The notes under the pieces: model-generated | Seen by the model: only the letters and a program-made list of their open reading frames with translations | What the model was told of the DNA's origin: nothing | Database searches by the model: none | In this document: in pieces, positions 43,819 to 56,516 of the stretch | Numbering within the stretch: position 1 is the stretch's first letter | How the letters are laid out: each line of letters starts with the position of its first letter | Source of the DNA: Eleusine coracana subsp. coracana | Taxonomy: Eukaryota > Streptophyta > Magnoliopsida > Poales > Poaceae | NCBI GenBank assembly: GCA_032690845.1 | Contig: CM064430.1 | Location: 49,697,882 to 49,761,881, forward strand | Length of the DNA: 64,000 nt | Direction: 5' to 3' | Program-made: the position numbers and the translations under genes

Positions 43819-46800
43819 ATGGCGTTGCCCGAGCGGCAGCTCGGCCATCTAGCTACCTACCTCGCCGTGGCCGCCACGTCCGTCCTCCTCGTCGGCACCC
43901 TGGCGCCGCTCGCCGCCGGCGACCCGCTCCTGGACAAGTCCTGCGACACCAGCGGCAACTACACCAGGAACAGCCCCTACCAAGCCAACATCCAGCGGCT
44001 GTCCTCCACGCTCCCCAGGAAGGCCTCCTCCTCCCCGACCCTCTTCGCTACCTCCCAGACCGGCGCCATCCCCGACGTGGTGTACGCGCTCGCGCTGTGC
44101 CGCGGCGACGTGAACACCTCCGCCTGCGAGTCCTGCGTCGCCGGCGCCTTCGTGGACGCGCAGAACCTCTGCGCCTTCAACCAGGACGCCACCGTGTTCT
44201 ACGACTTGTGCCTCCTCCGCTACTCCAACAAGAACTTCATCAGTTTCCCCACCAGCGACGGCCGGGGGGACTTCATGATCCACAGTAGCAAGCAGAACGT
44301 GACCGCGCCGTTCGGCGCGTTCGACGCGGCCGTGGCCGTGCTCCTCAACGCCACCGCCGACTACGCGGCCAAGGCCAACAACTCAATGAGATTTGGCTCC
44401 GGGGTCGAGAAGTTCCAGACCTTCGACAGCCAGAACCCGAGGATTTACGGCCTGGCGCAGTGCACGCCGGACATGGCGCCGGCCGACTGCCGGACCTGCC
44501 TCACGGGAATCCTCTCAACGACGCTCAGCTATTTCAGTGGGAAGACGGGGGGCAGGATCCTCACACTGCGGTGCAATTACAGGTATGAGCAACACGCCTT
44601 CTTCAGCGGCCGCCCGCTGCTTCAGCTGCCAGAGCCAGCCATCGGGGCACTGCCGGCACCGGCGCCAGCAGCGATCGTGAAGCCACCTGCCTCCAGAGGA
44701 GGTAAGTTTCATCATAATATTTTAGGGAAGTAAAGTTGAGGTTTTCTAAAGAAGGAAAAGTTGGGATGAACCCAACCCATTTCACCTTTTGCTGATTTGC
44801 GAAACATTATTCTGGCCATTCACCTAATTTGAAACTCAACTTTGGAATGCTTAACCGATGTTTGATTTTAGTTTCTGAACATACAAATGCCTCGTTTCCG
44901 AAAATAAGCAAAACTTGAGGAAACAAAGATAAACAACGGACGTGTGTCAACATCGTCAGGGCTTTTTCTTGTATGTTTCTTTCAATTATAAAACCTTACC
45001 TTTGAAGCAATTGCACTTTGTCCGATGACGCATAAAAATTTATAAGACTAGTAAGCGACGAATATATTCAAAGAAGACAAGCATCATCTCCTTTACTTTC
45101 CTATTTTGACTTCTGTGCCGTCCGGTAGCTATCAGGTGCTTGCCTGGACGTGTCCTAAGTCCTGACCACAGTTCTGCATTCTTCAGAATGATGACCATAA
45201 AACTACTCTGCTTGAGAAGTTTCAGTTTGAAGTTAGAACGTTCTTCCATGTTTAGGTGCAATTTTAGTTTGAAGTTAATTCGTGTAAAGCTTGGTTTGTC
45301 GAAAGGGAAGAAACAAATCACTATCTGCGTCTCTGCTTCCCGATTGAGATTCAGATTTGAGGAAACATGGCAGTAGAGGCAAACCAAGGGGCATCAATGG
45401 TTTTTGACTTATGACAAATTTGGTTGTATAATCTTAAGCCTCTTAATAGATAGTGAAAACGTGTTACAGAAGTACATAGATGTGTCATCTTCTCAGGTTC
45501 TACTTAAATCCTCTTTAATGTGTAAATAAATTATTCCGTTCATTAACAGGAACAACAGGAAACAAGGCTGGTAAAGTTTTAGCTATTGCATTGCCTATAG
45601 TCGCCTTAACACTAGCAACTATAGCAATTTGCTATTGCCTCTGGACGAGGACAAAGAGAACACCACCAGCAAAAGCACCATTTCCAGGCAAGTGTCTTCA
45701 GCAGTCCTTAGCTTCGTGCTACTAGAAGATCTCCTCACTTGTTGCCAGTACATTATTCTCACATAAAAGTGGAAAATAAAAAATTTCAGATGCACTTCTT
45801 ATTGTCTTATGGCAGATACAACTAATCCTGAAGACATAAAAAGTATTGATTCTCTTGTTATTGATCTATCAACTCTACGGATCGCAACAGAAAACTTCAA
45901 TGAAGGCAATAAACTCGGTGAAGGAGGTTTTGGTGTAGTTTACAAGGTGACAGTCATATTTACTCATATTTCCTGTATGGCTTTTCTTGCTTTACATTTT
46001 GTGTTTTTAATGACTCAATATCACCACTTGTATAGGGAATCCTACCTAATGATCAAGAAATAGCAGTGAAAAGACTATCAGAGAGTTCTCGGCAAGGGAT
46101 TGAGGAATTGAAAAATGAGCTTCTGTTAGTTGCTAAGCTTCGGCACAAAAATCTGGTTACACTTGTCGGTGTTTGCTTGGAAAACAATGAAAAGTTACTT
46201 GCCTATGAACACATGCCCAACAGAAGTCTTGACATAATTCTTTTTGGTATGTTACTATTACTCGTATAATGTAGATTATAGACTTCAGCTAAAATTGTAT
46301 AATGTTGATTAAGAGTTTTTATATTTCTGACTCACAGATCCCGAGAAATGTAAAGAACTTCATTGGGGGAAGAGATTTAAGATAATCAATGGAATTGCTC
46401 GAGGCTTGCAGTATCTTCATGAAGATTCTCAATTGAAGATAATCCATCGGGATCTAAAAGCGAGCAATGTTCTATTAGATTATGACTACAATCCTAAGAT
46501 ATCTGATTTTGGCTTAGCGAGGCTATTTGGAAGGGATCAAACACAAGATGTCACAAATCGTGTCATTGGAACCTAGTAAGTCTCAATAACATTGCCCTTA
46601 CAAGATGTCACAAATTGTGTCATCGGAACCTAGTAAGTGTCGGTAACATGGGCTCTGTAAGATTAATTTATGCATTCCTCTGTAACTCTCATTTTCCTTT
46701 GTTACAGTGGTTACATGGCTCCTGAGTATGCTATGCGTGGGTATTACTCCGTCAAATCAGATGTGTTCAGCTTTGGAGTTCTGATCCTTGAGATTGTTAC

Positions 46801-47298
46801 GGGGAGAAAAAATAGAGGCTCTCATAGATCTGAAGAAACTTATGATCTCCTTAATTTTGTGAGTGCAGAATCTCTCCAACACTCCATAGTCTCTAACACT
46901 TAGAATCTTGCTTGTTTGCAACATTCATTTTTCTACGATTCGATCATTTCCGTTATCAAATTCAGGTGTGGGAGCATTGGACAAGAGGGACACTGATGGA
47001 GATCATGGATTCATCCTTGGGCAGACTTACTCCACGAGATCAGATGGTGAAGTGTATCCAAATTGGCCTCTTGTGTGTTCAGGATGACCCCATGGATAGG
47101 CCGACGATGTCGATGGTGAATGTCATGCTCGGCACAACCACGGTGACTCTCAAAACTCCATCCAAGCCAGTATTTTGCGTCCGGAAGGATGCCATAAACT
47201 TGGACATGTACTTGGACGTATACCAAGCTTCTCAATCTGCAAGCAGATCCCCTACGTCGCTGAACCAAGTTTCAATTACTAAACTTGAGCCAAGATGA
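43819..47298 (+). CDS. cysteine-rich receptor-like kinase, CRK-A
   Basis: Seven exons: 43819-44701, 45550-45687, 45816-45946, 46036-46246, 46338-46575, 46708-46858 and 46966-47298, giving 694 residues, normal for a CRK. Exon 1 holds a signal peptide and two DUF26 domains ('CRGDVNTSACESC' and 'CTPDMAPADCRTC', both C-x8-C-x2-C). Exon 2 holds the membrane helix ('VLAIALPIVALTLATIAICY') and basic 'RTKRTP'. Exons 3-7 form an RD Ser/Thr kinase: GEGGFGVVY, IAVKRL, IIHRDLKASNVLLD, DFGLARLF, YMAPEYAMRG. It should sense an extracellular cue at the plasma membrane and phosphorylate downstream proteins; the ligand is unknown. The ATG chosen is the one directly before the signal peptide, although the frame is open upstream to 43702. 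Oddities: intron 2 has a GC donor (G|GCAAGT), intron 5 carries a duplicated exon end, and a solo LTR sits at the stop codon. Confidence 0.92.
46601..46632 (+). repeat. duplicated end of exon 5 inside intron 5 of CRK-A
   Basis: CAAGATGTCACAAATTGTGT and 'CATCGGAACCTA|GTAAGT' repeat the real exon end at 46544-46575. If this donor were used instead, translation would stop at once (TAG at the first donor), so it is a remnant or decoy donor. Confidence 0.85.
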
Positions 47299-47299
47299 T

Positions 47300-47555
47300 T
47301 GTAACATCCCAGCTTATTGAGATTAGGCCTATAGTGGCCCATGAGCACTCTTGTGCATGAGGAAGTGTGAATTTAGTAACACATTGCTAGTCTAGTGGGA
47401 GGAAGACTAACATATAAGCCTAGGTTGTCCGCCATCATCAACCTTGACTTAGCCCTTTTACGCGAATAGAGGACGAAAGCGCAAATAGGTTGGTGTGTAT
47501 GGTCCACTAAAAATGTGAATTGAGTCTATCCGGGTGTGGACTCTAGCGCGTTACA
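47300..47555. mobile_element. solo LTR, 256 bp, at the CRK-A stop codon
   Basis: Begins TGTAACATCCCAGC and ends AGCGCGTTACA, so the ends are TG...CA with TGTAAC/GTTACA symmetry. ATGAT occurs on both sides (47295-47299 and 47556-47560). The left copy includes the TGA stop of CRK-A. The 3' UTRs of CRK-B and CRK-C lack this block, which confirms an insertion. No internal coding sequence. Confidence 0.85.
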
Positions 47556-49640
47556 ATGATCTTTTCAAGGACATCGAGGTGAACTTGCTGGAGTATTGTT
47601 GAAAAACAATCAGTTCCAATATAGAGAAGCGTCCTACATGTATATTGAATCAATGATTCTATAGGGTATATTAAAACATTTTTTTGTGTGTAATGTATAG
47701 ACATTCTTTAGGCAAGCGTATGAATAGATTTGTTCAAGTTGTAACCCTTCTATATATATCACTCTTCTTGTTTCATTCATCACATCCCAACCGATTCTAC
47801 TAACAACATGATCCAGGGTTATCGTCTCTATCACTGAAGAAGATAAAAGATAACCAGCTCAGAGCCGGTGGTACAAGACCTAACTTTCTGTGAAGCATAA
47901 ATCTTCATAGTAAGCACTTCCCTGTCAAGCCATTATTTTTATCTTAACAGAGGTGTAGAAAGTTATACATCCCTCAACAACTCAACTTCGTGTGCAGCAG
48001 GACCTGTGGCCCATTATGCAGTAGTATGCAACCCAACACAGCAATATCTCCTCAACTGTCCATGATCCATGTATATGCAATTGCCCACTCCAGGGGGATC
48101 CATGATCCATGTATGCAATCGCTCCGGGGCCAGGTTCCGCTGTCCACTTCGCTACACTCATGCACACTCTGCCTCTCTGATACTGAGTATTGGGCCGCAT
48201 CCAATCCATCCTACAAAACTGAATCTCCACTTCACTTGGGCCATTGAACGCAGGGTGCATATCCGGTGAAAACCATGCAAAAGTTGAAAATGTGAAAACT
48301 TTCAATTGCAACCGTTGGATCGTGCATCTATAGATGAGATTGTGCATCTTATAAGGGTATAAATCCAAGATTCTAAGAAAGTGAAGGGGGCAGCTGCAAA
48401 ACTGTATGTGCATATGCAACTTTCTCATCCGTAGATGCACGATCCAACAGTTATAATTGAAAGTTTTTATGTTTTCAACTTTTGTATAGTTTTCACCGGA
48501 TATACACCCACTTGGACGCATGCTACCAAACAATACAACCCTGCATGTATTCAGCCTAGCTCATCACGTGTGGCCCTTCTCGTCAATGCAGGTCAGGGGT
48601 GTCCAGCCTATCAAATGCACCCTTCATGTGCCTACGGGGGTGAAAACCCAAAAGCCATACAACTCAAGCAATTTGCACTAAATTGCATTAATCTTGCATG
48701 ATCAGTGGGTCTTTTATAGACTATTATCTGAAATAATCTTCTCTGAGATGGATTATGAGATTATAAATAATAATCAAGATTTAGATTTATATAATCTGAA
48801 CAAAGAATTATGGAAAAAATTATGCAAAGGTGGCAATCAAGCCATCAGGTGAACAACCACTTATATTTGGGCAGGTTATTAGCTATATTTGCATTTGCAA
48901 GCGTTGGCTTAAGAAATTGGTTAATAACGTTACTGTTTTGCAAATTGTGGTTTTTAACCTAAATTGCTTTCAAAGAAAGTTCTAGATATAAAGGAAAAAA
49001 GATACACTGATGAAACTAATTTATTGTAAAATAAGATAACAAATATTTGGCAACAACAACTTTATTATCAAAAGCCCTTGACGGCAGTGAATGAGTAAAG
49101 TACTCAGTAACGTAAATGGTGGTGTTAATCTAACTAGATTTTCTTTTTAAAAAATCAAAATAATTTTAATAACTAACAAAGTAATACAAAAATTGTCCTA
49201 ACTTTTTCTTGAAATGAAAGTGCTTCTGAGTATGCATGGTCAAATTAAACATTTCAACGAATTTATTTGCTAATATAAAATGCTGTTACTTATATTATGA
49301 AATCAACTATCACAATACGTAAGTAGTTCTATTTGGAATATTTAAAAGTTTTACAGATATTGTTGGTAAAAACTGAAAAAAAAACTTCGACTAAACCTAG
49401 AAGAAATATACTTGATGGTGTATGTCTTTTGAATTCTTCTTCCTTTTTAGATTTTTTTTGTTTGCTTGGTAAATAGATATTTTCTTGACCAAAGGAGAGA
49501 CATATGATGCTTTGTACTTTACCTTATGCTGACCCTATCTATTGACAACTGATTGACAACTATTTTGAAACGAATATGGAACCTGAACGTGAATATGAAA
49601 CTTTTACATTCTTCTGAAAATTGTCATATTATTGTGCCGT
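47556..49640. other. 3' UTR and intergenic region between CRK-A and CRK-B
   Basis: 47620-47680 is the displaced 3' UTR of CRK-A ('TATTGAATCAATGATTCTAT', shared with CRK-B and C). 48840-49270 matches sequence 3' of CRK-B (54620-54860). A MITE lies at 48253-48511. No gene recognised. Confidence 0.55.
48253..48511. mobile_element. Mutator-like MITE, 259 bp
   Basis: Inverted arms of about 85 bp begin GGGTGCATATCCGGTGAAAA on the left and GGGTGTATATCCGGTGAAAA on the right (reverse complement). TTGAACGCA (48244-48252) and TTGGACGCA (48512-48520) form a 9-bp duplication with one mismatch. Nine-base duplication and long arms indicate the Mutator superfamily. Confidence 0.8.
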
Positions 49641-49766
49641 TTTTACAAGTTTCTAGCGTGTGTCCAGGAGATTGACCTGGAGTCGTTTCTGAGCGCCCTG
49701 TCCATAAAGATGGAGATGGAGCACGACGAAGTCGTACGGCTCCCATGCTAGACGCGTCGGTGCGTG

Positions 49767-50018
49767 CATCTACCGGCACGGCAGGGGAAGACGAGGCGTG
49801 ACAGGAACGGGAGCACTCGTCGTCCCGTGTACTAGTAGTTACCACTGCCCGGCAGGTATTTATTCTGGCCTCACCACACCAGTCAATGTCGCTAGCCAAG
49901 CCAAGCCAAACCATGAAACCAACCCCCACACCCGTGCTCATTTGATTCGCTCGGTCAAGGTTGCGCTTTCCCTGACATGGCTCTGCCCGTCACCCGCTAG
50001 CGGGCAAGCCAGGCAGCC
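49767..50018 (+). promoter_or_regulatory. CRK-B core promoter and leader
   Basis: A 27-bp block (49767-49793, beginning CATCTACCGGCACGGCAGGG) is identical to 57961-57987 upstream of CRK-C and is followed in both by GACAGGAACGGGAG. A TATA-like TATTTATTCTGG lies at 49857-49868, about 150 bp before the ATG, again as in CRK-C. Confidence 0.6.
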
Positions 50019-53000
50019 ATGGCATTATTGGCCTACACGTCCTTACTCATCACCTTGGCCCTCGCGCCGCTCACCGCCGGCGAGCCCCTGGGCCAGTCAT
50101 GCGACACCAGCTACAACTACACGACGAACAGCCCCTACCAATCCAACCTCCAGCGCGTCGCCGCCACGCTCCCCAGGAATGCGTCCGCCTCCAGTACGCT
50201 CTTCGACACCGCGACACTGGGCGCCATCCCCGACACCGTCTACGCGCTCGCGCTGTGCCGCGGCGACGTGAACGCCTCCGCCTGCGAGTCCTGCGTCACG
50301 GGCGCCTTCGTGGACGCGCAGAACCTCTGCGCCTTCAACCAGGACGCCACCGTGTTCTACGACTTGTGCCTCCTCCGCTACTCCAACAAGAACTTCCTCA
50401 CCTTCCCCACCAGCGACGGCCGCGGGGATTACATGATCCTCAGTAGCAAGCAGAACGTGACCGCGCCGTTCGGCGTGTTCGACGCGGCCGTGGCCGTGCT
50501 CCTCAACGCCACCGCCGACTACGCGGCGGCGGCGAACTCGTCGAGGAGGTTCGGCACCGCTGTGCAGGGATTCCAGACTTTCGACAGCAAGAACCCGAAG
50601 CTCTATGGACTGGCGCAGTGCACGCCGGACATGGCGCCGGCCGACTGCCGGAGCTGCCTCTCGGGAATGCTTCAACTGACGCTCAGCGATTTCAGTGGGA
50701 AGACGGGGGGCAGGATCCTCACGCTGCGGTGCAATTACAGGTATGAGCAGTACGCCTTCTTCAGCGGCAGACCGCTGCTTCAGCTGCCAGAGCCAGCCGT
50801 CGGGGCGCCGCCGGAACCGGCGCCACCGGTGAACGTGAAGCCACCTGCCTCCAGAGGAGGTGAGTTTCGGGAATTAAGGATGCCTTCTTTGTATTATTGC
50901 GCGCGATTGAGCCTGTGCAGTGCAGTCGATGAATTTGGAAATTCTTGGGGTCCTTGGCTCCTTGCAGGAAGAACAGTAAGGTTATCTGAATTCTCGAAAA
51001 CACTTTCAGGTGGACTATATCCAATATATCTACAGAAAAAGAAACTTCTATCTGACTCTGTAAAGTTGAAGACATAGACACGATGCTTTTGATTGTAGTA
51101 TATGAACTCGGAATGATGCTTCAATTTCGTGACTATGCTTGTAGCAAACTTAACAGAATTAAAGAACTGACGAGCGTCAACATCATTCAAGATATTTTCG
51201 TTGTTTCTTCTCTTTCGATTAAAAAAAAAAATCGGAAGTAATTGGTTTGTATGATGATGAAGAAAAACAACATATTGACTAGTATGCGACAATAATAGCC
51301 TATGTCGCTTTAGGAAATTGTAGACAACCAACTCAATCACTACTGTCGTATTTTTCGTTGCCCCATATTGACTTCTGTGCAGTCTCGTAGCTATCAAGGA
51401 AAATATGGTCTTGTATTCTGGTAGAATAACGACCAGATCTGCATCATGCTAGAATGATGACCATACATATCTCTTGAAAGGTTCCGTATATAAGTTAAAA
51501 AGTTCTATGCTTGGTGTCTAATTCTGTTATAAGAATAATATTGTGCGCCAAAAATGAAAAAAAAAACAGAGATCATGGTTTGTTTTTATCTGTCTTCTGT
51601 TTCAATAAGCGCTAAGAGGCGGGGTCAATAGTTCAATGCTTATCACAAAGCTGTGATATATAGGTCTTGCAGCTGTTAGTAAATACGTGTTATTGAAGCG
51701 GATGCATTATCTTGACATATTTTATTGTATTCTTTTTAGCGTGCATCAAGCTGAATTATTCCTACTCGATTACAGGAGCAACAGGAAACAAGACCAGTAA
51801 AATTTTGGCCATTGCGTTGCCTATAGTTGTTTCACTACTGGCAACTGTAATGATTTGTTCCTGTATCTGGAGGAGAAAGAGGAAAACACCCGGGAAACCA
51901 TCACTTCCAGGTAAGTATTTAGGTCTTAAAATCTGATTCTTATTTTAAGATTATAGAATCCGGATTCTAAATAAAATCTGAATGGTGATGTTTGGATACC
52001 AATCAGATTCTTAAAGTCTAAAGTGCATTGAATCTTTTGGCATATAAAATCTAGCTCTAGCTGGGTATAACTAGATTATGAGATTCTTAAAATCTGGGTT
52101 CTAGATTTTAGAATCTGGTAAAAAAAATCTATCCTATTTAAAGGTCTTATGGATTCTTAAAATCTCAGTGGATCCAAACAAGGCCTTAGTAGTTTAGTTA
52201 ATTAAGTGACAACTTTATCTAAATCGGTTGTATGCGGACACGAAAAGACCGGACCTTTTTCATTACCTAAAAAAACTTGAGAGCAGATTTGGTGCCCTGC
52301 TGAGCGGGCGTGCCCTATACCACAGCTATTAGATTGAGATCATACCATCCATAACAGTCATGTCACTTAACAACCATCAACCCAGAAAAAAGAAGCCGCC
52401 ACCCAGATGATTGTTGGCTATGAGCATGAGCGTCAGTGGCGAGGGTGGCGATGAAGAGAGGGATTTTGGCATGGGCGTGGGTGCCAGTGGTCGAGGGCAC
52501 GGGGACTTGGCCACCGGCGAATGGGATGTCAACTTGGTCATGACCAACCTTGCGGTGGCATCTGGACAAGTCCCATAGCTAGGTGAAGTTGTGGGTAGAC
52601 CAGCCGAGAATGAGAAAGAGAGGTGGGTTAGGAGGAGCTCGTCTGCCCAAACTTTGACATGGATATTTAGCGCGGTGAAGCATGTTGCATCTTCGTTGGT
52701 GCTTTGATTTTGTTGTGGAGAACCAGCGCGGAGGAGATTGAGTACGGAAGAGGGGTGCAGTGTTGTGTAGCAGTGAGGAGCTATGACTCAGACATGCCCG
52801 TGGGGGGTGGGGGTGAGACAGAGAGAGAGAGAGAGAGAGGTGCGTGTATAGGTCAGTAACAAAGAGAGCACAGGGTCACACCGTGTCATAACAGGACCCC
52901 CGCCCATATGGGCGCCATTATATTTCCAAAAAAAACTTCATCTTTTTTAAAAAGAACTAAAAACATATTTTTTATTTATTAGTCTGCCTTTAAATTTCAT

Positions 53001-54444
53001 CTATGTGTTTCAAGGTTATTAAGTTTTTGCTTCATATAACAGATACAACTAATGCAGAGGACATACAAAGTATTGATTCGCTCATTATTGATATCTCCAC
53101 TCTACGGGCCGCAACAACAGACTTTGCCGAAGATAATAAACTTGGTGAAGGAGGTTTTGGTGTTGTGTATAAGGTGTCAACCATATTTATTATAAAACAT
53201 TTCATTTCTATATTTCTATTCTATTGACCCGATATCATCGTTTGTACAGGGAATCCTCCCAGATGATCAAGAAATAGCGGTTAAAAGGCTCTCACAAAGT
53301 TCTCGACAAGGGATTGAGGAATTGAAAAATGAACTTGTTTTGGTTGCTAAGCTTCAACACAAGAATTTGGTGAGGCTTGTCGGTGTTTGCTTGGAAGACC
53401 ATGAAAAATTACTTGTCTATGAATATATGCCCAACAAAAGTCTTGACACCATTCTTTTTGGTATGTTATTCATCATCTTTTAGTATTAGCACAGCTGATG
53501 TAGAGTACTTTTTCTAAGTTTTCTATTTCTATCTGATAGATCCAGAGAAGCGTAGTGAGCTTGACTGGGGAAAGAGATTTAAAATAGTTAATGGGATTGC
53601 TCGAGGCTTGCAATATCTTCATCAAGATTCTCAAGTAAAGATAATCCACCGGGACCTCAAAGCAAGTAATGTTCTGTTAGATTCTGACTACAATCCTAAG
53701 ATCTCTGATTTTGGCTTAGCAAGGCTATTTGGAAGTGATCAAATACAAGATGTCACAAATTGCGTCGTCGGAACCTTGTAGGTGTCGGTAACATGGGCTC
53801 TGTAAGATTAATTTAGGCAATCTTCTGTAACTCTCATTTTCCTTTGTTACAGTGGTTACATGTCGCCTGAGTATGCTATGCGTGGGCATTACTCGATCAA
53901 ATCAGACGTGTTCAGCTTCGGAGTTCTGATCCTAGAGATTGTCACCGGAAGAAGAAACGGTGGCTCTTATAGCACTGAGGACAGTGCTGACCTCCTTAGT
54001 TTGGTGAGTACATTATCTCTATCGAACTCCATAATATATATAATAGTTAGAAATCTTGCATTTTCACTACATTCATTTTAACATGACCGATAATTTGGGC
54101 TCTCAAATTAGGTGTGGGAGCACTGGACGACAGGAATAGTGATGGAGATCATGGATCCATCCTTGAGCCGCCTCGCTTCAAGGGACCAGATGGTGAAGTG
54201 CATCCAAATTGGCCTCCTGTGTGTTCAAGACGATCCCATGGATAGGCCAGTGATGTCGATGGTGAACGTCATGCTTGGCAGCAACACGGTGACTCTCAAT
54301 ACTCCAAAAAAGCCAGTATTTTGCGTCCGAAAAAATGGTACAAACTTGAACATGTACTCGGATGTATACCAAGGTTCTCAATTCACAAACAGGTCCCCTT
54401 GGTCACAGAACGAAGTTTCAATTACCGAACTTGAGCCAAGATGA
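50019..54444 (+). CDS. cysteine-rich receptor-like kinase, CRK-B
   Basis: Seven exons: 50019-50859, 51776-51910, 53043-53173, 53250-53460, 53540-53777, 53853-54003 and 54112-54444, giving 679 residues. Exon lengths 3-7 are the same as in CRK-A. Signal peptide, two DUF26 domains ('CRGDVNASACESC', 'CTPDMAPADCRSC'), membrane helix ('VVSLLATVMICSCIW'), then an RD kinase: GEGGFGVVY, IAVKRL, IIHRDLKASNVLLD, DFGLARLF, YMSPEYAMRG. The C-tail ends 'VSITELEPR'. Part of the ectodomain (about 50250-50530) is almost identical in DNA to CRK-A. Exon 5 ends ACCTT|GTAGGT, so the usual GTYGYM reads GTFGYM. Intron 2 has grown to 1.1 kb by insertions. Predicted plasma-membrane receptor kinase; ligand unknown. 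Confidence 0.92.
51915..52195. mobile_element. MITE-like insertion in intron 2 of CRK-B
   Basis: Rich in inverted 'GATTCTTAAAATCT'-type segments. Its right end GGATCCAAACAAGGCC followed by TTA resembles Tourist/Harbinger-type ends, and TTA also precedes the left edge. The left terminal repeat is poorly preserved. CRK-A and CRK-C have introns of only 128 and 149 bp here. Confidence 0.45.
52196..52960. other. inserted sequence in intron 2 of CRK-B, unclassified
   Basis: GC-richer block absent from CRK-A and CRK-C, with a GA microsatellite at about 52817-52838. Short frames without domains. Confidence 0.45.
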
Positions 54445-56510
54445 TGTCCTCGAGGAAGTAGAGGTGAATTCGCTATAGTGTAGTGTTGTTGCAATATGAT
54501 CAAGTTCAGTATAGAGAAACGTCCTCTGTGTATATTGAATCAATGATCTAATGAGTAGGAATATAGTAAAGCAGCTTTTTGTTGGGTATACGAATCATTA
54601 TGAATAGATATGTGCATCAAGCACTTATATTTGAACAGGTTAGTTAGATTTGCATATAAAATTATTTAAGAACAAGATATATGAAAATTGGATGTACTAC
54701 TTCAGGTTTTATATGTCAAAATGAAACGTTACTGTTAATCTAACTAGGCATTTGAAGAAAACCAAAATAATTTAAGCTAGCAGAGAAATATCAAATGTAG
54801 TAACATTTGTCCCGAAATAGCATTTTCTAGGTATGGTTCAGTTCAACATTTTAAAACTTGAGTTTGTCCAACTGGTTCAGTTTTGGTTACTTATTCAGCT
54901 TTGGATTTTTTTTTCCTTCCGTCTAGCAAGGACAATGGAAGATTTCATATGAAATTTTCATTTGCATGATGAAATAGAATTTCACTTGACTTAAAAAAGA
55001 AACTTTGACAAACTCCCGTTTCCTCGCTGACCCATCATGTGATAGGTGTCGTTATAGTGACTAGTGAGTGTTTTGATTACATATATATAATGTTTGTTGT
55101 ACGATGCCTGAGGCAAACCCTATCCATTCACACCTCCCATATCCAGCTCATCAATGTGAGTGACAACAAATGAATACTGGTCCTTTACATTCTATTGAAA
55201 CTATTATGTAATGTTGCTTGTGGTTGTACATGTTTGTGGCATTCAGGATTGACCCATAGAGTTGTTTGTGAACAAAGTGATATGTTGACATACAGATGTT
55301 GAGCATACACCATAGAGATCATGTGTTCTATATTGAGATTGGTGAAATCTAATCCTAACATATGGTTTATCATATGATCTTTTTTATTGTACTTTATTTT
55401 AAAAAAATGAGTAAACCGTTCCCACTTTGACCTCCTAAGAAGCTATGGTCAGCCTATTACAAAAGTTTGTTGCACATCCCTCTGCCTAGTCATCCAATAT
55501 TGAGTATAAGAAACAGAGAAAAAGAAAAACTAAACAAAGTTTGAATAGAGTCATTATTACAATCCAATTCTGTTCCTATATCTTCACCCAAAGTTGATGA
55601 AACTTGTATAACCGTGATCTCTAATGAATGGCATACCTGCTTCATCTTGTACTTGTCCTTCTTACACTTCTGTATTTGAGCCAAAGCCTCCCCTAATATG
55701 TTAACTTGTACAGTACCTGATATAAATTTTTATATGACAATTATATAAAATATCATTTCTAGAAAATCAAATAGTATCCATCATATAGCCAATGCATCAT
55801 TAGTATTTGGTATTTTAATTTTCTAGCAAAACAAAACACCCAATTAAAAAACATACGGTTGACATTAGTTGCGACTTGGATTATATTACAATATACACAA
55901 CATTGACATGAATTTTAAAATAATATTAACAACATGAATAATATATAAAGAAAGTATCTACATACTGTGAGGACTTTCTTCTTTGAAAAAATTAGTAGGC
56001 ATAAAAGAATTTGTGTTTCTTTATTGGCCATCAAAACATTTTGAATTTCTCTAATGGCCATCGAGTTAAATTTTTTTACCTTGTTGACCATCATAGTATT
56101 TAGTTGAGAAGAAAAGTATTTTACCCTAGGTCTCATCTTTGTGGCTAATGATCCTTATTAACCATGAAATTAGAAAAATTATCAGTTAATATTTAATTTG
56201 GAGTATTTTTGGAAATTTTTGCAGCGGTAATGTGTATTTTTTACCATAGTAAAATTATTGTTTCTGTTAAAAAAAACCTAAAAGTACATATCCATGTTTT
56301 GTTCGTATTAACAAATTATATTAACTAAATCCTATGACTAAAAGGAACATTGACACAAAAATGTTGTTAGGTGCAAAAGTGATTTATCTTCTCCAACTTT
56401 AACACTAGGATGGTCAATAAGACAAAAAAAAATGAATTCAAAGGCCACTAAGAATTTTAATTTTTTTGATGGGAAATAGAAAATAAAAAATCTGATAACT
56501 ACAAAGAAAT
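54445..56510. other. 3' UTR of CRK-B and intergenic region
   Basis: 54500-54570 is the conserved CRK 3' UTR ('TATTGAATCAATGATCTAAT'). 54620-54860 resembles sequence 3' of CRK-A. Beyond about 55150 it is AT-rich DNA with no gene or clear repeat. Confidence 0.5.
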
Positions 56511-56516
56511 TTTTGG

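Noticed and set aside
50860..51077. Read-through of CRK-B exon 1 into intron 1
   Set aside because: The G|GTGAGT donor and the in-phase exon 2 at 51776 are conserved in A, B and C; the extension has no similarity to any domain.
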